Source: Deltaproteobacteria bacterium
GTDB taxonomy: Bacteria > Myxococcota_A > UBA9160 > UBA6930
Direction: 5' to 3'
DNA length: 39,488 nt
Assembly (NCBI GenBank): GCA_002687015.1
Contig: NYZB01000086.1
Span: forward strand, 1-39,488
The position numbers and the translations under genes were made by a program. This document shows positions 18,159-25,198 of the stretch, piece after piece (within the stretch, counting starts at the first letter, position 1; the number at the start of each line of letters is the position of its first letter). A model generated the notes under the pieces. That model searched no databases. It had not been told where the DNA came from and saw only the letters and a list, made by a program, of their open reading frames with translations.

Positions 18159-19526
18159 TCACTCCCCACCCTGGTCCTGGCGACCACCCTGGTGCGCCGA
18201 GGGGTCCATCGGGGCCATATCGGGCGGGGATTGGCCGCCCTCGTCGGGCTCTTCCGCCGCGAGCAGCTTTCGGACGGTTTCCTGCAGGTTGCTCTCGCTG
18301 TCGATCAGGAACTGGCTCGAGACGACGATCTCCTCTCCTTCGGAGAGGCCGTCGGTGATTTCGAGCCAGCCTTCACCCGAGTCGAGGCCCAGTGAGACCG
18401 GGCGTGGCGAGAAACGGCCTTCCCCGAGGGCGACGAAGACGAGGCTTCTCCTACCGGATCGAATCACGGCTTCGGAGGGAATCGCGACGACCGATTCCCT
18501 CGGAGCACCCTGGATGATGATGTTCCCGAACATCTCGGGTCGCAGCTCGCCATCCGGGTTCGGAAGCTCGAGCCGGACTTCCGCCGTGCGTGTCTTCGGA
18601 TCGAGGAAGGGCGAGATGTAGGTGAGGGGGCCCGAGTATTCCCTGCCGGGCAGGTAGGAGAGCTCCACGCTGCCTTGCTGTCCCAGCTCGAGCCAGGGGA
18701 GCTCGTACTCGTAGACGTCCGCCGTCACCCAGACCCGGGACAGGTCGGCGATGGTGTAGAGGTTCTGGTTGGGTCCGACCTCCATGCCGGAGCGAACGCC
18801 CAGCGCCGTGACGACCCCGCTCGTCGGCGCATGCAGGGTCAGCGTCTTCCGGATCTCGCCCGTTGCGAGGAGCCGGTCGATGTCCCGCTCCGAGATGTCC
18901 CAGAGCTCGAGTCGGCGTCGCGTGGCCTCGTAGAGGGAAGCTCCGCCGCCTCGCACGTCCGCGAAGGGGCTCTCTCCCGTGGTGTCCCGGTAGCGAGCCG
19001 CGACGAGGAGCTCCTCCTGGGTCGCGACGAGCTCCGGCGAGTAGACCTCGAGGAGCGGCTGGCCGCGTCGGACCGCCTGGCCGACGAAGTCGACGTTCAG
19101 CCTCTCGACCCAGCCTTGCACCTTCGTGTGGACGTGCTCGACGCGTCGCTCGTCGTAGGCGATGCGGCCCACGGCTCGAATCGAGCGGCTCAGGTCGCGG
19201 CGGACGACCCGCTCCGTCCGAACGCCAATGTTCTGGATGGTCTGCGAGTCGATCTCGACCGCGCCCTCCGTCGGCGCACCGCTCGAGCCCGGACAGACCG
19301 GCACCAGGTCCATCCCCATCGGGGACTTGCCGGGCTCCTCACGGACATAGGTCGGGTCCATCGGAGCCTTCCAGTAGAGCGGTTCGGCACCGCTGCAGGG
19401 GCCCTCGGCGGCCGCGGACGGCGGAGCAGGGGAAGGAGTGTGCCCTTCGAGCAGACCCCGGCCCCACCAGCCGGCGGCCACGGAGAAGACAATCGCAAGA
19501 ACGAGTAGGAGGAGCTTCTTCATCAT
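18159..19526 (-). CDS. cusB: RND efflux periplasmic adaptor, CusB-like, with N-terminal heavy-metal-binding segment
   Basis: MMKKLLLLVLAIVFSVAAGWWG signal; PLYWKAPMDPTYVREEPGKSPMGMDLVPVCPG segment, then barrel-sandwich adaptor. The upstream extension of the ORF to 19865 is spurious. Confidence 0.92.
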   Translation of the reverse strand: MMKKLLLLVLAIVFSVAAGWWGRGLLEGHTPSPAPPSAAAEGPCSGAEPLYWKAPMDPTYVREEPGKSPMGMDLVPVCPGSSGAPTEGAVEIDSQTIQNIGVRTERVVRRDLSRSIRAVGRIAYDERRVEHVHTKVQGWVERLNVDFVGQAVRRGQPLLEVYSPELVATQEELLVAARYRDTTGESPFADVRGGGASLYEATRRRLELWDISERDIDRLLATGEIRKTLTLHAPTSGVVTALGVRSGMEVGPNQNLYTIADLSRVWVTADVYEYELPWLELGQQGSVELSYLPGREYSGPLTYISPFLDPKTRTAEVRLELPNPDGELRPEMFGNIIIQGAPRESVVAIPSEAVIRSGRRSLVFVALGEGRFSPRPVSLGLDSGEGWLEITDGLSEGEEIVVSSQFLIDSESNLQETVRKLLAAEEPDEGGQSPPDMAPMDPSAHQGGRQDQGGE

Positions 19527-20908
19527 CGCAAGGTCTCCCCGGCAGCGGCCTCGAGGGCGGCGTAGGCCTGTCGTCGGTCGGCTTCCGCGCGAACCGCTCG
19601 CAGCTCGGCGTTCAGGAGCCGCACCTGGCTGTCGAGCAGACCCAGGAACTCGACTCGGCCGACCTGGTAGCCGGAGCGACTGGACTCCAAGGACTGCCGG
19701 GCCTGAGGCACCAGACCCGTCCGAAGCAGCGTCGTCTCGGAGTCCGCACGGGTGAGCTCGGCGTGTGCAGAGCGAAGGGTCCCGAGGACCGAAGCTCGAG
19801 CGTCCCGATAGCGAGCCTCCGAACGGCGGAGCAGGGCCCGCCTCTCGGCGGCCCGGGCCTTCCACTTCGAGCGGTTCAGGGGCAGTCGAAGCGTGACCGA
19901 GGCAGCGAGGAAGTCATCGCCATCCACGGTGTCACCGGCAACGCGTCGTCGGACGCGGTAGCCGACGCCCAGATCGAAGTCCGGGTAGCCCTCGAGCTCC
20001 GCGACGCGAACCGCGTGTCGGGCCTGCTCGACCTCGGACTCGAGCACGAGCAGCCGGGCGTTCTTCGCCTCCAGGCCACTCGCCAGCGCTCGGAGGTCGG
20101 GGACCCTCGAGGCGTCCGAGAGAGCGTCGGTTCGAGGAAAACGGATGGCGATGGAGAGGTCCAGGAGACTCGAGAGCCTTGCTGAGGCTCGCTCGATCGC
20201 CGCTTCGCGCCCGAGCTTCTCGTCCAGGAGCGCAGTGAGCTCGACCTGGGCCCGAAGCACGTCCTGTTGGAGCCCTTGCCCCACCCGGTACTTGACCTCG
20301 GCGACCCGAACGAGCTGGCGCAGGAGCTCGATGTTGCTCTCCGTGATCTGCAGCGCCCGCTGCGAGAAGCCGAGCTCGGCCCATGCGGCTTCCACCTGGG
20401 AGGCCACGGCGAGCTCCCGGTCCATGACGGCGAAGGAGGCCGCCTCGGCGCCCGCCCGGGCCACGGCCTCGCGGTTCGAGAGAAGGCCGGGAAAGGGCAG
20501 GCGTTGATTCAGCCCCAGCTGATGCCCCGACAGGGGCGTGGACTCGAAGTCGAGGTCGCCGATCGGGATGTTGCTCGCCTCGTAGCGGAGCCTCGGGTCG
20601 TCGAGGGCTCCCGCCGGCAGGATCCGGCTGCTCGCGGCGTCGCGCGCGGCCAGGTCGGCGGCAATGGCAGGGTTCTCGGCAGCAGCGCGCTCGAGGCACC
20701 AGGCAAGCGGAAGCGGCGAGGGAAGAGGCTCCGCTTCCCCGAGCGAGGCGAGGAGGGTCGGATCCCCCATCGCGCCCCGTGTCTCGCTGCCGTGCGCCTG
20801 GATGCAGGTCGCCGCGAGGGTGATGAACACCCACGCGAGTGCTGCCGCGGCCCGTCCGGTCACGGCGAAGTCCGTTGACCGGCCGGGTTTTCGGGACTCG
20901 ATGGCCAT
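19523..20908 (-). CDS. TolC-family outer membrane efflux protein (CusC/CzcC-like)
   Basis: PLPLAWCLERAAAENPAIAADLAARDAA, LGLNQRLPFPGLLSNREAVARA, SGYQVGRVEFLGLLDSQVRLLNAELRAVRAEADRRQAYAALEAAAG. Start taken at MAIESRKPGR. Confidence 0.9.
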   Translation of the reverse strand: MAIESRKPGRSTDFAVTGRAAAALAWVFITLAATCIQAHGSETRGAMGDPTLLASLGEAEPLPSPLPLAWCLERAAAENPAIAADLAARDAASSRILPAGALDDPRLRYEASNIPIGDLDFESTPLSGHQLGLNQRLPFPGLLSNREAVARAGAEAASFAVMDRELAVASQVEAAWAELGFSQRALQITESNIELLRQLVRVAEVKYRVGQGLQQDVLRAQVELTALLDEKLGREAAIERASARLSSLLDLSIAIRFPRTDALSDASRVPDLRALASGLEAKNARLLVLESEVEQARHAVRVAELEGYPDFDLGVGYRVRRRVAGDTVDGDDFLAASVTLRLPLNRSKWKARAAERRALLRRSEARYRDARASVLGTLRSAHAELTRADSETTLLRTGLVPQARQSLESSRSGYQVGRVEFLGLLDSQVRLLNAELRAVRAEADRRQAYAALEAAAGETLR

Positions 20909-21043
20909 GTTTCCTCTCCTGAAGTGACGCACCCATCGCGACCGCTTCGCGCGGCCGCACGCAGAGAGAGCGCCGACGGCGAGGGGCGCTCCCGCGAACC
21001 CCGGAGACCTGCCCTTCGTGGCCGAGTCTCGGGGTGCGGTCTC

Positions 21044-21442
21044 TCAGAGAAGGAGCGTCGAGTTCAGGACGAGGATGTCAGGAGATGGGAGGCTCGCGTG
21101 GCGCCTCCAGAGCTCCGGCGGCAGGCGCCTGGCACCGGAGATCGAGAACGAGGCGGCGGCCGTGGGCGCTACTGGGACCAGGGAGGTGGCGGAGCCCTTC
21201 TTGGCATCGCTCTTGGCCGCGGCGAGCTGAGCCCCGTCGCAATCGCACGAGTGATCGCCGGGCTGCGGCGCTTCCGGGGCTTCCTGCTCGCTCTGGTGGC
21301 AAGAACCTGGCCCGCTCGGGTGCGGCTCTGCTGTCGCCAGCGCCACCGCCGGCACGGCGTCCAGGCAGGCGTGGGCGCAGAGCGGCGCCCTGAGCCCGAA
21401 GAGGGCCGCGAACGCGACGATGAGCCAGGCCTGCCACTTCAT
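21044..21442 (-). CDS. small exported Cys/His-containing protein leading the metal-efflux operon
   Basis: MKWQAWLIVAFAALFGLRAPLCAHACLDA signal-like N-terminus, CHQSEQEAPEAPQPGDHSCDCDGAQL motif, C-terminus SPDILVLNSTLLL; first gene before the OMF/adaptor/RND genes. Confidence 0.6.
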   Translation of the reverse strand: MKWQAWLIVAFAALFGLRAPLCAHACLDAVPAVALATAEPHPSGPGSCHQSEQEAPEAPQPGDHSCDCDGAQLAAAKSDAKKGSATSLVPVAPTAAASFSISGARRLPPELWRRHASLPSPDILVLNSTLLL

Positions 21443-21495
21443 GGGTCGTCTGCGAGCTCTCACAGATCCCCATCGGCCGGCCGACGAGTCGACCT

Positions 21496-21514
21496 GATAC
21501 CCTTGGGGGGTATC
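21496..21514. promoter_or_regulatory. CsoR/RcnR-like operator candidate
   Basis: GATACCC-TTGGG-GGGTATC: perfect 7-bp inverted repeat, 5-bp spacer, 53 bp upstream of the start codon at 21442. Confidence 0.6.
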
Positions 21515-21579
21515 GGTAATATGATCCCTCCGGGCCGGGGAGGCAAGGGCGGCCACCGCCCTGCGGTATCCTGCGGCGC

Positions 21580-22044
21580 ATGGACAGGGACCCGCGCAGG
21601 ATCGGTCCGTTGGGGTGGCTCGGCCTCGTCTTCGTGCTCGCCTGCGGCGGAGACGGGCCCACGGCCATGTTCCCGGGTGGCCCCCTCACCAGCGGCGAGT
21701 GGATCGAGGAGACCGAGGTCGATTGGTCCTTCGCCAGCGAGATCGAGGAGATCGAGCTCCAGAGCGGTGGAAGCTCGCGCACGACCTGGATCGCCGTGAT
21801 CGGCGAGCAGGCCTTCGTGCCCTGCAGCCTCGAGTTCCCTCCCTTCAAGACCTGGCACGAGGACGCTCTCACGGATCCGAGCGCCGTCGTGCGGGTCGGG
21901 GGCAAGCGCTACCGGCGCACCCTCCAGAAGGTCGAAGACGCGCAGCTCCAGGCGGAGCTCGAGGCCCTGGTCGAAGAGAAGTACGGAGGCTCGCCCGGCG
22001 ACGGCGGCGTCTGGTTCTTCCTGCTCGCGTCACCGGCGGGCTAG
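21580..22044 (+). CDS. hypothetical lipoprotein, possibly DUF2255/split-barrel-like
   Basis: Lipobox-like LVFVLACGG; TTWIAVIGEQAFVPCSLEFPPFKTWHEDALTDPSAVVRVGGKRYRRTLQ. Confidence 0.6.
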   Translation: MDRDPRRIGPLGWLGLVFVLACGGDGPTAMFPGGPLTSGEWIEETEVDWSFASEIEEIELQSGGSSRTTWIAVIGEQAFVPCSLEFPPFKTWHEDALTDPSAVVRVGGKRYRRTLQKVEDAQLQAELEALVEEKYGGSPGDGGVWFFLLASPAG

Positions 22045-22047
22045 CCC

Positions 22048-22224
22048 TTGAGCCGGATCTTCGGGGAGCTTCGCCAGAACGCCTACGTCGTCCCCGACAT
22101 CGCGGCTGGCCCCGGAGCTGCGACCGAGCTGTCCGAAGTGAGTGGAGGCAAGGGGCTCTTCTTCGGGCGGATCCCGAAGGCGGCGGCAAGCTGGTACGGC
22201 TCGAACCCGATCCGGCGACGATGA
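22048..22224 (+). pseudogene. short VOC/glyoxalase-like N-terminal fragment
   Basis: TTG-initiated ORF: LSRIFGELRQNAYVVPDIAAG...; RQNAYVVPDI resembles the N-terminal VOC strand, but the ORF stops after 58 codons. Its TGA overlaps the next ATG (ATGA). Confidence 0.3.
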
Positions 22225-23168
22225 CCATGGCCGGAAGCAAGCCGCCGGTCGACTACATCCGCCGCACCGAGGAGCAATACAGCGCCCTGGGCTACCCCGT
22301 CTATCGGTGGGTGGAGAGCGAGACGCCGCCGCCCTGGGCTCCGGTCCGCAAGCCGCTCTCCGAGAGCCGCCTCGGCCTCGTCGCGTCGGGGGGCATCTAC
22401 GTCGCCGGCCAGGTCGCCTTCCACTTCAAGGACGACTTCAGCTACCGGGTGATCGATACCTCGACGCCCGCGAGCGAGCTGCGGGCGACCCACTTCGCCT
22501 ACGACCTGACGGATGCGCGCAGCGACCCGAACGTGGTCTTCCCCACGGCCACCCTGCGCGGGTTGGTGGCCGAGGGCAAGCTCGGTGCGCTCTCCGAGCG
22601 CGCCTACACCTTCATGGGCGGGATCTACTCCTCGCGGAAGGTTCGGGACGTCCTGGCGCCGGCCCTGGCGGACCGGCTCGTCCAGGACGAGGTCGATCTG
22701 GCGCTGCTGGTGCCCGTCTGACCCGTCTGCCATCAGTCCGTGGGACTGATCGCAAGGGAGATCGAAGGCCGGGGGATTCCGACCCTCTCGATGACCAGCG
22801 CCCTCTCGATCACGCGCTCGGTGAACCCCCCGCGCGCGGCCTTCCTCGACTACCCGCTTGGCCACACCACGGGCAAGCCCCACGAGCCCGCCCTGCAACG
22901 CAGCCTGCTCCTCGATGCACTGACCGCCTTCGAGACCCTGGAGGAGCCCGGAGCCGTGCTGGAACTGCCCTACACGTGGGAAGAAGGCGATGCGTGGAAG
23001 GACCACGTGATGCGTCCGGATCCGTCGGCCGGGAGTGGAGAGGCGGCCGACGACCGGACGGCCCGCCACGACACGCCGCAGTACCAGACCGAGCGGGACC
23101 GGGAGTTGGCTCAGGAGGCGCTTGCCTCCGGGGGTTGCGAGACCTGCGTGTTCCTGTCCGACCCTTGA
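22221..23168 (+). CDS. glycine/sarcosine/betaine reductase selenoprotein B (GrdB)-related selenoprotein; UGA at 22719..22721 read as Sec (residue 167)
   Basis: Same-frame continuity across TGA: ...ADRLVQDEVDLALLVPV-[TGA]-PVCHQSVGLIAREIEGRGIPTLSMTSALSITRSVNPPRAAFLDYPLGHTTGKPHEPAL...GGCETCVFLSDP*. Makes a U-P-V-C (UxxC) motif; hairpin immediately downstream. Confidence 0.87.
22732..22750 (+). promoter_or_regulatory. bacterial SECIS-like hairpin
   Basis: ATCAGTCC-GTG-GGACTGAT: perfect 8-bp stem starting 10 nt after the UGA; apical loop begins 18 nt after the UGA with a G at loop position 1. Confidence 0.75.
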
Positions 23169-23429
23169 GCCCGACCCGTCCAACGGCCCTCCCGTCATCG
23201 GGTCCGCGACGACTGGCTCTTCCACCTCCGCGAGGATCCGACGGAGCAGGAGGACCTGGCCGCGAGAGAGCCCGAACGGGTGGCCGCCCTGAAGCGGCTC
23301 CTGGCCGAGCACAATGCGGAGCAGGCGCCCAGTGCCTGGCCCGGGCGAACCGAGTCGCCCGTCAACATCGACAAGACCCTGCTCGACGCCGATGCTCCGG
23401 ACAACGAGTACATCGACTTCCCGAACTGA
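23169..23429 (+). pseudogene. C-terminal remnant of a sulfatase
   Basis: Frame reads ...VRDDWLFHLREDPTEQEDLAAREPERVAALKRLLAEHNAEQAPSAWPGRTESPVNIDKTLLDADAPDNEYIDFPN*, a sulfatase C-terminal style, with no catalytic domain upstream and no obvious start. Confidence 0.6.
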
Positions 23430-23447
23430 GGACGTGCGGAGGCCGCC

Positions 23448-24497
23448 ATGCAAGAGGACCAGAACAAGAGCGTCGCCAGTCGGCGGAGCTTCCTGCAGGG
23501 CATGGCGATGCTGGGCGTGGGCGGGGCGACGCTCCTGCGCTCAGGGGATGCCCGGGCGGCGGTCTTCGCCGCCCGAGCGGTGGTCGGCACGAATCCGCCG
23601 CTGCCGGAGCTGGGCAAGCGCACCCTCGGCCGAACGGGATTCGAGGGAAGTCGCCTGGTCTTCGGCTGTGGTGCGGCGCTCTCACAGAGGCCCAACGACG
23701 AACTCCTCGAAGCCGCCTTCGAGGCCGGCGTGAACGTCTTCGACGTGGGAACCAGGCACTACTACCACGACGCCGAGAAGAACCTGGCCCCCTTCCTGAA
23801 ACGGCACCGCGACGAGGTCTTCCTGATCTCCAAGGCCTTCGTCCCCCTCGAGTTGGAGCCGGGGCAGCAGGTCTCCGCGAGCGAGCTCAAGGCCGCGGCG
23901 CAGGGCTGGCTCGCCATGATGGACGAGAGCCTCGCCGAGCTCCAGGTGGACCACCTGGACGCCTACTACCTGATGGCCTCGAACAACACCGCGGTCGTCG
24001 GCAGCGACGAGATGCAGGAGGCCTTCCAGAAGGCGAAACAGGCCGGCAAGGTCCGTCACCTGGGCCTCAGCACCCACCAGGACGCCGAGCAGGTGCTCGA
24101 GGCCGCCATCGCAAAGGGCGGCTTCGATCTGGCGCAGATCGCGATCACTCCGGCCGGCTGGTACGACTGGGGGGACAAGTCGATCCTGAAGGGCACGCCA
24201 CCGATGACCGAGCTGCAGCCCCTCCTGGCTCGCGCCCGGGAGGCGGGCATCGGCCTGATCGGAATGAAGGCGGGCCGCTACCTGGCCGGTCGCAAGTTCC
24301 TGGGCTGGGGCAACCCCGGAGCCTTCGACGAGTACTACGACGCCAAGCTGCTGGGTGCGAAGCTCTCGGCCTTCCAGCGCAGCTACGCCTACGTGCTCGA
24401 GCACGGCCTCGACGCCGTCAACGCGGACAGCCAGAGCCTTCCCCACCTGCACGAGAACCTGATTGCGGCGGCAACCTCGGCGGAGTACCTCGCCTAG
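23448..24497 (+). CDS. aldo/keto reductase with Tat-like signal
   Basis: SRRSFLQGMAMLGVGGATLL; LGKRTLGRTGFEGSRLVFGCGA, AFEAGVNVFDVGTRHYYHDAEKNLAPFLKRHRDEVFLISK. GGAGG before ATG. Confidence 0.87.
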   Translation: MQEDQNKSVASRRSFLQGMAMLGVGGATLLRSGDARAAVFAARAVVGTNPPLPELGKRTLGRTGFEGSRLVFGCGAALSQRPNDELLEAAFEAGVNVFDVGTRHYYHDAEKNLAPFLKRHRDEVFLISKAFVPLELEPGQQVSASELKAAAQGWLAMMDESLAELQVDHLDAYYLMASNNTAVVGSDEMQEAFQKAKQAGKVRHLGLSTHQDAEQVLEAAIAKGGFDLAQIAITPAGWYDWGDKSILKGTPPMTELQPLLARAREAGIGLIGMKAGRYLAGRKFLGWGNPGAFDEYYDAKLLGAKLSAFQRSYAYVLEHGLDAVNADSQSLPHLHENLIAAATSAEYLA

Positions 24498-24514
24498 ACG
24501 GGTTCGATGGGAGC

Positions 24515-25156
24515 TCAACGCAGCGAGAGGACCATCCTCTTCTCCATGGGGATGCCCTCCTTCTCGTTCAGCTCCGGGCAGCGCGTCTCCGCCATGCACG
24601 TGAATCCCATGCGTTCGTAGAAGCCCACCGCGGGGTTGTCGGAGAGCACGTCCAGATGCAGGGTCCGGTACCCCTGCTCGCGTGCCCCATCGATCGCGTG
24701 CTGTAGCAGCTGGCGGCCCACTCCCCTCCCGCGCGCCTCCGGCCTGTTGGCGAGCGCCAGCACGTAGTAGGCGTCTGCGGCCATTCGCGGGAGCTGGAAG
24801 TCGTTCTTGTAGGAGGCACGGCCGGCGTGCCTGGCCTGATCCACGGTGGCTTCGCCCCGTTGGAGCAGGCCCGCCATGACCTGGGCGCCGACCCGGCCCG
24901 TCTCGTAGAAGGCCCCGCTTCCGTAGCCGACCTCGATGCCGAGCACGCGCCCTTCGGCCCGGACCACCGAGGTCTGGTCGTGCGGGCACAAGGAGCCCGG
25001 GGTTCCCCACGAGGCCCGGACGAAGTGATCGAAGAAGGGCCGCGAACGAGCGAACAGGTAGTCGTAGACGGCGGGTGCGGTCGAGTGGACCAGGTCGGGA
25101 ATCTCGGCGGCGTCCTCCGGTCGGCCGGGTGTGATCTCGGCTTCCGTGGTCGGCAT
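24515..25156 (-). CDS. GNAT family N-acetyltransferase
   Basis: Start at MPTTEAEITPGRPEDAAEI; YYVLALANRPEARGRGVGRQLLQHAIDGAREQGYRTLHLDVLSDNPAVGFYERMGF. Confidence 0.9.
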   Translation of the reverse strand: MPTTEAEITPGRPEDAAEIPDLVHSTAPAVYDYLFARSRPFFDHFVRASWGTPGSLCPHDQTSVVRAEGRVLGIEVGYGSGAFYETGRVGAQVMAGLLQRGEATVDQARHAGRASYKNDFQLPRMAADAYYVLALANRPEARGRGVGRQLLQHAIDGAREQGYRTLHLDVLSDNPAVGFYERMGFTCMAETRCPELNEKEGIPMEKRMVLSLR

Positions 25157-25198
25157 GCTGGGCTCCGGTGCGGGCGTGGTGGTGGCTATGCTGCGCCC

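Noticed and set aside
22740-23168. Independent 142-aa ORF starting at GTG 22740
   Set aside because: Same frame as the preceding ORF; the start lies in the SECIS-like hairpin with no SD, and the protein family continues upstream across the TGA.
22142-24706. 854-aa plus-strand ORF
   Set aside because: Out-of-frame with the selenoprotein and the aldo/keto reductase; Arg/Gly/Pro-rich shadow frame.
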